The position numbers and the translations under genes are program-made. From Chrysiogenales bacterium (GTDB lineage Bacteria > Acidobacteriota > Aminicenantia > UBA2199): a stretch of DNA of 20,201 nucleotides. Of this stretch, positions 6,233 through 13,250 are shown one piece after another. The stretch is taken from positions 1-20,201 of the forward strand of contig SPCN01000008.1 in assembly GCA_004525465.1 (NCBI GenBank), in the 5' to 3' direction. The notes beneath the pieces were generated by a model. It was not told the DNA's origin. It did not search any database and was given only the letters and a program-made list of their open reading frames with translations. The stretch's first letter is position 1; the number at the start of each line of letters is the position of its first letter.

Positions 6233-8904
6233 TGAAAAAGGAAAAAGAAAATCGCGAAAAACTGCCTTTCGGCTTTTTAAACCGCTTTTTGACCACCGAT
6301 GAGATCGATGACGTGGACGGTTGTTTTGAAGAGATGTATGCCCAGGTGGCCGCAAAAAACGGTGCCGGCTATGCCAGGCGCTGGATCTTTTGGCAGGCAT
6401 TGAAATCGCTTCCCGGGTTCTTCAGCCACCTTGTTTACTGGAAACTGCTGATGCTGAAAAACGCCCTGGAGATTACCCTGCGCAGCATGCTGAAAAACAA
6501 GGGATTTTTCCTGATCAAGGTCTTCGGCCTGGCGGCCGGCGTCGCCTGCAGCATGGTGGTCATCCTCTACGTGACCAACGAGTTGACCTATGATACCTAT
6601 CATCCCGACCATGAGCGCATCTTCCGCATCGCCGCCCGCCGCATCACCCCGACGGGCGAATACACCGCAGCCTCGACCCCGGGACCCCTGGCCGTCGCCA
6701 TAAGGGAACAGTTCAGTCAGGTCGAGAACGTAGCCCGGATGATTCCGCCCTTGGAAAATGCCAAGCATGTCCTGGTGGTTCAGGGCGCCAAGCGCTTTTT
6801 TGAAAAGCGGGTCTGGTTTGCAGATCCGGAAATTTTCAAGATCCTGCGCATTCCTTTCCTGGAGGGGAGCGCCAGGACCGCCCTGGCTCTGCCGAAAACA
6901 GTTGTGATCAGCGAAGGCACGGCCCGTAAATATTTCGGCGCGCTGCCGCCGTTGGGGCGGAGCCTGAGCATTGAGATCGATTACGATACCGGGGCGTCCG
7001 TTACCGAGGACTTCCAGGTGACCGGAGTCGTCAGCGATGCCCCGGCCAACACCCACCTGAAATACGATATGCTGCTCTCCATGTCCACTCTGCTGGCTTA
7101 CGTGCCCACCTTGGACCAGGATTGGGCTGAATTTCACTACAAATATACCTATGTAAAGCTCGGCCGCAAAACCTCTCAGTTGGCTTTTAAAAGGCAATTG
7201 CAGCCCTTTTCAGACCAAATCCGTTTGGCTTTTGAGAAGCGGACGGGGACACCGATGCGGATGCATGAGTTTTTTCTCCAGCCCCTGCCGGCTCTGCACT
7301 TGGGATCCAATTTTTCCGACGAGATCGAGCCGCCCGGCAATATATACTATATTTACATCTATTCTTTCGCGGCCCTGCTGATCCTGCTGATCGGGGTCAT
7401 CAATTTTGTCAACCTCTCGGCGACCCTGGCCGCGGCCCGCAGCCGTGAAGTGGGCATCCGCAAAACCCTGGGCGGCAGCCGCTGGGACCTGGCTTTTCAA
7501 TTTATCGGCGAATCCCTGGTCATCACATTTTTCGCCTTCGCGGCGGCATTCGCTTTCCTCTCCCTGCTGCTGCGATATTTCAACCGCATGGCAGGCACTG
7601 CCATTAATTTCCAGGCCCTGGGCCAACCGCTGGTCCTGGCATCGCTCCTGGCCCTTTTTCTGACCGTGGGCTTCAGCGCCGGCGTCTACCCGGCCCTGGT
7701 CCTCTCCCGCTTTAAACCGTCCAGGATTTTCCGTGACGATATCCTGCCGGGGAACAGGGGCAATGGCCTTCAGCGCCTGCTGGTCATAAGCCAGTTCGTC
7801 ATTTGTATCTTCCTGGTGGTGTGCACCCTGGTGGTTTTCCGCCAGTTGACCTTCATGAAAGGCAAGGCGCTGGGTTTTTCCCGGCAGCAGAAACTGATCC
7901 TGGAGGTCAAGAGCAACCAGGCTTATTTCCGGAACAACTACGAAGCCATAAAAAGTGATTTTCTCAAAAGTCCGGGTATCACCGGCGCAACTGTATCGTC
8001 GGCGGTTCCCGGGGAGGCCATTTCCGGCGGCTATTACCTGCAAAAAGGAAACTCTTTCGCCGCCCTGAACGCGAAACGGCTGAAGGTGTTGACCGTGGAC
8101 CATGATTTCATCCGCGCCTACGGCATCGCCATGGCGGCGGGCCGGCCTTTCCAGAAAGTGTCGGGAAATGATGAGGCTGCCGCTTATATTGTCAACGAAG
8201 CCGGTGCCCGTGAACTGGGTTTCACGCCGCAGAGCGCTCTGGGCACGGTCTGGACCGCCCACTACCACCGCAAGACCAAGAGCATTGTCGGTGTGACCGC
8301 GGATTTCCATTTCCTGGGACTGAAGGACGCCGCCGAACCCATGCTGCTGGATATTGAGAAATCCCTGCTGCGAACCATCACCCTGACGCTGGATACGGAG
8401 CGCATCGCCACGGCCATGGCCGCCGCTGAAAAGACGTGGCGCGCCCATTTTCCCGGCGTACCCTTCGAATATTCGTTCCTGGATGAAACGTTTGGAAGGG
8501 TCTATCAATACGAGGAACAGATGGGAAATTTGCTGGGGATGATCTCAGGGCTGGGCATTGCCATCGCCTTTCTCGGGCTTTACGGCATGGTCGCCTTCTA
8601 TGCCCGCCTGCGCAAAAAAGAGATCGCCATCCGCCGGGTCATTGGCGCTTCGACCGCTTCCGTTGCCCTGCTGATGACCCGCCAATTCGTTTCGCTGGTT
8701 TTTCTGGCCGGCGTAACCGCGGTCCCCCTGGCCTGGCTGGCCAGCGAGAGATGGCTGCAGGATTTCGCCTACCGTATCCAGCCGGGCTTCGCGGTCTTCG
8801 CCTTTGCCTTTCTTTCGGCTTTCCTGATCGCCATGGCCGCGGTGTTGCTGCAAAGCCTGCGCGCCATTCGCGACAACCCGGTGAATTCACTGCGCTGCGA
8901 ATAA
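6232..8904 (+). CDS. Fused double MacB/FtsX-type ABC permease with N-terminal prefix domain (orphan permease)
   Basis: The 890-residue protein begins at ATG 6232 with AAGGAG upstream. Residues 1-85 form a soluble prefix (FLTTDEIDDVDGCFEEMYAQ... , ending before a helix) of the permease-prefix type found downstream of PadR genes. A first membrane helix (about 91-114) is followed by a MacB-like periplasmic domain, a three-helix FtsX unit at about 370-505 (with SREVGIRKTLGGSRWDL), another helix at about 515-535, a second periplasmic domain, and a second FtsX unit from about 764 with KKEIAIRRVIGAS. This is a duplicated permease in one chain, like the acidobacterial duplicated orphan permeases. No ATPase gene is in the window, so an ATPase in trans or a non-transport (mechanotransmission) role is possible. 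Confidence 0.85.
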   Translation: MKKEKENREKLPFGFLNRFLTTDEIDDVDGCFEEMYAQVAAKNGAGYARRWIFWQALKSLPGFFSHLVYWKLLMLKNALEITLRSMLKNKGFFLIKVFGLAAGVACSMVVILYVTNELTYDTYHPDHERIFRIAARRITPTGEYTAASTPGPLAVAIREQFSQVENVARMIPPLENAKHVLVVQGAKRFFEKRVWFADPEIFKILRIPFLEGSARTALALPKTVVISEGTARKYFGALPPLGRSLSIEIDYDTGASVTEDFQVTGVVSDAPANTHLKYDMLLSMSTLLAYVPTLDQDWAEFHYKYTYVKLGRKTSQLAFKRQLQPFSDQIRLAFEKRTGTPMRMHEFFLQPLPALHLGSNFSDEIEPPGNIYYIYIYSFAALLILLIGVINFVNLSATLAAARSREVGIRKTLGGSRWDLAFQFIGESLVITFFAFAAAFAFLSLLLRYFNRMAGTAINFQALGQPLVLASLLALFLTVGFSAGVYPALVLSRFKPSRIFRDDILPGNRGNGLQRLLVISQFVICIFLVVCTLVVFRQLTFMKGKALGFSRQQKLILEVKSNQAYFRNNYEAIKSDFLKSPGITGATVSSAVPGEAISGGYYLQKGNSFAALNAKRLKVLTVDHDFIRAYGIAMAAGRPFQKVSGNDEAAAYIVNEAGARELGFTPQSALGTVWTAHYHRKTKSIVGVTADFHFLGLKDAAEPMLLDIEKSLLRTITLTLDTERIATAMAAAEKTWRAHFPGVPFEYSFLDETFGRVYQYEEQMGNLLGMISGLGIAIAFLGLYGMVAFYARLRKKEIAIRRVIGASTASVALLMTRQFVSLVFLAGVTAVPLAWLASERWLQDFAYRIQPGFAVFAFAFLSAFLIAMAAVLLQSLRAIRDNPVNSLRCE

Positions 8905-8929
8905 TAGCACGGATCATCAGAAGGAGATG

Positions 8930-8968
8930 CGGTCGAGATGGTCTTGTTGACCAAGACCATCTCGACCG
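8930..8968. terminator. Perfect 17-bp stem-loop between convergent genes
   Basis: CGGTCGAGATGGTCTTG (8930-8946) is followed by loop TTGAC and its exact reverse complement (8952-8968). It lies 26 bp after the permease stop and 27 bp before the end of the convergent DUF4097 gene. No T-run follows on either strand, so it is not a standard intrinsic terminator, but its place suggests a two-way transcript end or a 3' stabilising hairpin. Confidence 0.5.
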
Positions 8969-8995
8969 GAAATGAATAGCGGCAGGGATGGGGGA

Positions 8996-9949
8996 TTACT
9001 TTTTCAGGGTGACGGTACCGATGGCGCTCTTCAGGGTGATCTTGGGGCCGGCACCGCGGGCGAAGCTCTTTACCAGGGTGATGGATTCGCCATGTTCAAT
9101 CTCCTCCTGACGGTCGAAGGCCACCGGACAAACGATATCGCCATGGTCCTTGCTAACCCGGAATTCGAAACTGCCCTGGAAAGGCTGGCCGTTGAAGTCC
9201 AGTGTGACATCACCGCTTGCTGAACTCAGCGACATATCCTGGTCGTTGCTGCCGCTCAATGTGACCGCAACATCGCCGCTGGCACTGGAGAACACTGCCG
9301 GTCCCTGCAGCACCAGTCCGCTCAGATCCAGGTCGCCGGAGGCGGTTTTGGCCTGGCAACTGCCCTTGATTCCTTTCAGCTCGATCTGGCCGGAAGCGCT
9401 TTTCACCTGCACATCCCCTTCCAGATCGGCCGCCTGCAGTTCGCCGCTGGCCAGGTAGCATGAAACCCCACCTTTGATCGACTCAAGGGAAATGTCGCCG
9501 CTGGCGCTGCGAATGTTTACATCCCCCCTGATGTTTTTCAATTTCACATCGCCGGAGGCGGTTTTGGCGGTGACAGAAGCGTTCAGGTCGTATATTTCCC
9601 CGTCGCCCGAAGCGCTGGAAAAGACGATGCTGGTTGTGGCCGGAACCGTGACCGACCAGTGCGAGCGGCCATTGTGGTTGCCATGGCCATGGAAATCCTC
9701 GCGCAGTGTCAGCCGCCCGGCTTCCGCTTCCATGACCGGGGTGAATTCATCCGCATCGTAGGTGTAGGTGAGATCGACCTTGATCTCGTTGGCAAGCCCT
9801 TTGCGGATGGTGCAATCGCCGCTCACGGTGGCGATCTTCAGTTCGGGTTTGGCGGGAAATGTTTTGTGCAATTCGGCCGCTGCCATGCTGCCGTTAAGCA
9901 CGATGGCCAGTACTGCGACAAAAAAGACGGTAATGATTTTGTTTTTCAT
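8996..9949 (-). CDS. Exported DUF4097 beta-repeat protein with ASG turn motif
   Basis: The 317-residue protein has a signal peptide (MKNKIITVFFVAVLAIVLNG, cleavage likely after AAA) and a DUF4097-type body, a predicted right-handed beta-solenoid of unknown function. Eight turns carry the motif ASG[DEQ], with alanines at residues 113, 131, 149, 167, 185 and 203 exactly 18 apart, then 223 and 244. Each unit is roughly SASGDVxLxxIxGDVxIx. After the repeats comes FRVSKDHGDIVCPVAFDR and a final K-rich end. Ribosome site AAGGAG is well placed. It lies 14 bp behind a related gene (start 11079) and both are probably one transcript. It may act as a scaffold or adhesive layer in the periplasm or at the surface, but this is not established for the family. 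Confidence 0.82.
   Translation of the reverse strand: MKNKIITVFFVAVLAIVLNGSMAAAELHKTFPAKPELKIATVSGDCTIRKGLANEIKVDLTYTYDADEFTPVMEAEAGRLTLREDFHGHGNHNGRSHWSVTVPATTSIVFSSASGDGEIYDLNASVTAKTASGDVKLKNIRGDVNIRSASGDISLESIKGGVSCYLASGELQAADLEGDVQVKSASGQIELKGIKGSCQAKTASGDLDLSGLVLQGPAVFSSASGDVAVTLSGSNDQDMSLSSASGDVTLDFNGQPFQGSFEFRVSKDHGDIVCPVAFDRQEEIEHGESITLVKSFARGAGPKITLKSAIGTVTLKK
9212..9616 (-). repeat. Coding repeat, 18-residue ASG units
   Basis: Residues 112-246 of the protein encoded at 8996-9949. Six turns sit at an exact 54-bp spacing, then two at 60 and 63 bp. The period is the same as in the neighbouring gene although the turn residues differ (ASG here, MGG there). Confidence 0.85.
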
Positions 9950-9963
9950 GGTTTCTCCTTGAT

Positions 9964-11079
9964 TTACTTGCTCTTTTTCAGATCAATATTTCCGTTGACG
10001 GTGGTAATGGTGATTTTGTTGCGGCCATCCCCGGTTTTTCCCCGGCCGCGGATGGTTTTGCGGGCTGAGCCGTGTTCATGGCTCCATTCTTTGTCTTCCT
10101 CGATCTGCAAAGGAAAATCACTGTGGATTTGGTATTCCCCCTGGTGGCCCTTTGTATAAACCAGTTGGATATCGATCGCCATGGCCAGCGACTCGGGCAC
10201 GGTCAGGGTGATCCCGCCGCTCAGGGAAGAGAGTGTCGCATCTTTTTTCCCCTGGCTGTCGCCGCTGATCCTGACTTTGATGGAGCCTCCCATGGTGGTG
10301 GCTTTGACATGGCCGTCAACGGACTTGATGACGATGTCGCCGCCCATGGTTTTTGCTTTCACGTACTCGCTGGCCGATTGAATGGTAATATCGCCGCCCA
10401 TGGTTTCCACTTCGGCGCCGCTTTCTGCCTGATCGACATTGATGGCTCCGCCCATAGTGGTAATGCGCACCACCTTGCCGCCGCTGTCTCCGGCGCGCTT
10501 CCGAACATTGCGGTAAACCACGTTGCCGCCCATGGAGTGCCCCTTGATATCGCCGACCACGTTTTCTATTGAAATGCGGCCGCCCATGGTGGTGACTTCG
10601 CCATCCACTTCGGAATCGCGCAGCTCGATGTCGCCGCCCATGGTTTTCATCCGCAAAACCCCTTTCAACTTGTTGAAAATGAGGGCGCCGCCCTGGGTAC
10701 GGCCGGTGATCGTACCATTGACCCCGGTGATGCTGATTGTGCCGCCCAAGGTTTTCAATTCCAGGTCAAATTTCTGAGGCACCTGAATGTGAAAATCGGG
10801 ACTTTGATGATCTTTGACCTTCGACCGGCATTCTACTTCCAATTCATCTCCCCGGGGCGTATAAACGATTTCCCATTCTTTTTCGCTTGTTTTTTTAAAG
10901 AGCACTTCCAACCGCACCTTGTTTTCCTTGGCGCCGGTAACTTCGATCGATCCCCCGCAGCGCAGGTCAAGGGATAGTTTCTTCAGTTTTTCAGCGGGAA
11001 ACTCTTTCAGCGTGTCCGCGGCGACCTGACCCGTTGCCCAGAGTAGAACAATTAAAAATACCAGAAATAAACGTTTCAT
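9964..11079 (-). CDS. Exported DUF4097 beta-repeat protein with MGG turn motif
   Basis: The 371-residue protein has a signal peptide (MKRLFLVFLIVLLWATGQVAA) and a DUF4097-like body. Turns of the form [TS]-M-G-G recur: the residue before GG is at 111 (Leu), 129 (Gln), then Met at 147, 165, 183, 209, 227, 245 and 263. All gaps are 18 residues except 183 to 209, which is 26 because of a basic insert (RKRAGDSGGK). After the repeats, residues 290-345 (TVPESLAMAIDIQLVY..., QIHSDFPL, HGSARKTIRGRG) match the usual C-terminal part of the family. AGGAGG stands upstream of ATG 11079. It is the first of the DUF4097 pair and its promoter region holds the 22-bp sites described separately. Function unknown. 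Confidence 0.83.
   Translation of the reverse strand: MKRLFLVFLIVLLWATGQVAADTLKEFPAEKLKKLSLDLRCGGSIEVTGAKENKVRLEVLFKKTSEKEWEIVYTPRGDELEVECRSKVKDHQSPDFHIQVPQKFDLELKTLGGTISITGVNGTITGRTQGGALIFNKLKGVLRMKTMGGDIELRDSEVDGEVTTMGGRISIENVVGDIKGHSMGGNVVYRNVRKRAGDSGGKVVRITTMGGAINVDQAESGAEVETMGGDITIQSASEYVKAKTMGGDIVIKSVDGHVKATTMGGSIKVRISGDSQGKKDATLSSLSGGITLTVPESLAMAIDIQLVYTKGHQGEYQIHSDFPLQIEEDKEWSHEHGSARKTIRGRGKTGDGRNKITITTVNGNIDLKKSK
10285..10752 (-). repeat. Coding repeat, 18-residue MGG units
   Basis: Residues 110-265 of the protein encoded at 9964-11079. On the plus strand the turn appears as a recurring GCCGCCCATGGT-like block at a 54-bp step, for example near 10341, 10395 and 10449, and again near 10527, 10582 and 10636 after a 24-bp larger step. 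It is a coding repeat and not a CRISPR or satellite. Confidence 0.85.
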
Positions 11080-11122
11080 GACTTCCTCCTGCGTCCGGCT
11101 TCAGCCGTCCGCTTGTGTCACT

Positions 11123-11203
11123 ATCATAACGTAAATTTTTGGCTGGTTCGCCCGGTTTTGCAATTCAGGACGGGGATAAGCGTCCGGAATTGCAATTTCG
11201 GAC
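11123..11203 (-). promoter_or_regulatory. Promoter of the DUF4097 pair with two copies of a 22-bp near-palindromic site
   Basis: Plus-strand bases 11182-11203 read GTCCGGAATTG / CAATTTCGGAC, a palindrome with 10 of 11 pairs matched. A second copy at 11150-11171 shares 17 of 22 bases (GCCCGGTTTTG / CAATTCAGGAC) and starts 32 bp away, close to three helical turns. On the minus strand a -10 box TATGAT is at 11128-11123 with no recognisable -35, and the second copy ends where a -35 would lie. This is the layout of an activator-dependent promoter; the AraC-type regulator encoded immediately upstream is the obvious candidate. Expected transcription start is near 11116. Confidence 0.6.
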
Positions 11204-11220
11204 AATGGTGACCGTGGAGG

Positions 11221-13041
11221 TCAGGATTTCTTTCCCCGGTATTCCTGGGGGGATTGGTCGTTGAATTTTTTAAAGGCGGAGTTGAAAACCGATTTGGAAT
11301 AGAAGCCGGTTTCAAAGGCGATTTCCAGGATGGTTTTCTTTTTTTGCTTTGGGTCAAGGAGCATTCTTTCAGCGGCGGCGATGCGATAGGTGTTGATGAA
11401 ATCGCGAGCGCTTCGGCCCAGGCGCTCGTTCATGATCTGCGAGAGGTAATTGGGATGAATATGCAGCATCTCGGCGAGTTTTTTCAGGGTCAGGTCGGGA
11501 TCGAGCCAGGCTTCCTCTTTTTCCATCAGGGCCAGGAGCCTCTGTTCCACTTCGCAGGCGACCGCGTCGGTCAGGGCCGAAGTGGCGTATTTTTTCTGAT
11601 TCTCTCCAAGGGGTTCCCCGGCGGAGACGTTCCCGGAAACCGGCGCAGGAGGATGAATCCGGCGCCGGCGGCGCCAAAGCAGGAAAACTGAAAGGGCGCC
11701 GGCAGCGGTGAACAACAATACTGCCAGCGGCGGCGGGAAAAATGACGCTCCGATGCGGAACGAAAACGTGGCGATGGCGTCTTTTTCAAGATGCCGGCGG
11801 TCAACATTTTCAAAACGTATTTGAAAGGTGTAACTGCCTGGCTGCAGATTGGAATACATGGCGTTCCTTGGCGCCTGGCCGCTGATGGTATGCCAGCTGC
11901 TTTCCCAGCCTTGCAGGCGGTATTGCAGCCGCAGTTGCTGAATTTGACGGAAGGCTACAGCGGTGAAATAAAATTCCAGCAATCGGGTGGAGCGGGGCAG
12001 CACCACCCCTGACTGCCCGCTGATGGGGCGGTTGTCGGCCAGCACCGTTTCAATTTGCAGAGAAAGCGGCTGGGTCGCGGCAGCATCAGATTTCTCCCTG
12101 AATTGCAGCAGTCCCTGGCTGATGGTCCCGGCCCAAAAGTTGCCCTCGTGGTCCTCCAGCAATGACGGCACATAGTAGACGGGCTGGCTGTCCGCGGCAA
12201 CGGACAGCAGGCGATTGTTCTCCAGCAGGAATATTCCCTCACCTTCACTGCCCAGCCACCAGCGTCCGGCGCGGTCTTCCAGCAGCGCCAGGAAAGATTT
12301 TTGCCTCGGCACGGCTGCAACTCGACTAAGTACGCGGCGATGCCAGGTAAAAAGGCCGTTTTCGGCGGCGATGCGCACGGTGCCATCATGGCCGCGACGC
12401 AAGGCGCGGATGCCTTCAGGGGCATCGACCCTGTTTTCCACTACGAACTTCCCGTCACGCAGGGCGGCCAAGCCGCTGCCGTCGCTGCCGGCCAGCAGGG
12501 TGCCGTCTTCCGCTTCGGCCAGGGCATAGACCAGATTGCCGGGCAGGCCCTGTGACATGGTGAATGTTTCGCAGCGATCGTTGCGCAGACAGTTCAATCC
12601 ATATTGGGTGCCGATCCAAAGGGCGCCGCGGCGGTCGCGCAGAATGGTTTGGATGTGAGGATTGCTCAGCTTCTGCGGAACCGTTCCCCACAGATTTTGC
12701 CTTATATAATACAAGCCGCCGCCGTCGCTGCCGATCCAAACGGTATCGTCGTTATCGAGCCACAGGCAGGTCAGGCGGTCTACCGACATAACCGGGGTAT
12801 TCCAACGGTTGAAGCAGCGGAATTGCCGGCCGTCGAAGCGCAACAGCCCGGACGGGGTCGCCAGCCACAGATAACCCTGGCGGTTCTGCAGCAGCGCCGT
12901 GATGGTGTTGTTGGCCAAACCCTGCTCGATCTTCCAGCGTCCCGACAGATAAGGATCAGCGGCTGACAATGCCAACGGAACGAATAAAGCAATAGGCAAT
13001 AAAATCCGGGCGGACAAGCAACGCAACTTAAAAAAGCACAT
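11221..13041 (-). CDS. Transmembrane one-component regulator: periplasmic seven-blade propeller, Y_Y_Y domain, membrane helix, AraC-type DNA-binding domain
   Basis: The 606-residue protein begins with a signal peptide or anchor (CLSARILLPIALFVPLALSA). Residues about 34-315 contain seven two-component-regulator propeller repeats of the type GYLWLATPSGLLRFDG, TVWIGSDGGGLYYI, ALWIGTQYGLNCL and so on. A Y_Y_Y domain follows (LQYRLQGWESSWHTI, LQPGSYTFQIRFEN), then a membrane helix at about 435-456 and RRRRR. The C-terminus (about 488-606) is an AraC-type double helix-turn-helix (LTLKKLAEMLHIHPNYLSQIMNERLG; ILEIAFETGFYSKSVFNSAFKKF). Hybrid two-component systems of this type usually have 14 propeller repeats plus kinase and receiver; here both are absent. 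It likely senses a periplasmic ligand and regulates nearby genes. An in-frame TTG at 13047 is a less likely start. Confidence 0.85.
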   Translation of the reverse strand: MCFFKLRCLSARILLPIALFVPLALSAADPYLSGRWKIEQGLANNTITALLQNRQGYLWLATPSGLLRFDGRQFRCFNRWNTPVMSVDRLTCLWLDNDDTVWIGSDGGGLYYIRQNLWGTVPQKLSNPHIQTILRDRRGALWIGTQYGLNCLRNDRCETFTMSQGLPGNLVYALAEAEDGTLLAGSDGSGLAALRDGKFVVENRVDAPEGIRALRRGHDGTVRIAAENGLFTWHRRVLSRVAAVPRQKSFLALLEDRAGRWWLGSEGEGIFLLENNRLLSVAADSQPVYYVPSLLEDHEGNFWAGTISQGLLQFREKSDAAATQPLSLQIETVLADNRPISGQSGVVLPRSTRLLEFYFTAVAFRQIQQLRLQYRLQGWESSWHTISGQAPRNAMYSNLQPGSYTFQIRFENVDRRHLEKDAIATFSFRIGASFFPPPLAVLLFTAAGALSVFLLWRRRRRIHPPAPVSGNVSAGEPLGENQKKYATSALTDAVACEVEQRLLALMEKEEAWLDPDLTLKKLAEMLHIHPNYLSQIMNERLGRSARDFINTYRIAAAERMLLDPKQKKKTILEIAFETGFYSKSVFNSAFKKFNDQSPQEYRGKKS

Positions 13042-13049
13042 AGGCAATT

Positions 13050-13055
13050 ATTATA
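13050..13055 (-). promoter_or_regulatory. -10 box close to the regulator start codon (possible leaderless mRNA)
   Basis: A perfect TATAAT on the minus strand lies only 8 bp before ATG 13041, so transcription would begin at or next to the start codon. No Shine-Dalgarno sequence is visible ahead of the ATG. The -35 match is poor (AAGACA with a 19-bp spacer). Confidence 0.4.
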
Positions 13056-13250
13056 ACGCAAAATCTCCGGGAAATGTCTTACATTCTCCCGCTTTTTTTT
13101 TAGTAGGGAATGGAAGGCAATGCCCGATTTTGCCGCGCTGTCCTTGAAAAATGTTTTTTAAACTGCTACTGTTTTCATATAAGAGATCGAAAACGCCTGC
13201 ATTTCATTTTGCAGAAAAAGCCGAATGCCGCAGATCGATCAGGAGGACCA

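Noticed and set aside
7210..8508. 432-codon minus-strand open frame opposite the permease gene
   Set aside because: Composition is Gln/Gly-rich with no motif, while the sense frame has membrane helices and FtsX motifs.
10285..10752. Regular repeats with a 54-bp step, CRISPR-like at first sight
   Set aside because: The step is 18 codons in frame inside a DUF4097 gene, the repeated block is short and variable, and there are no cas genes.
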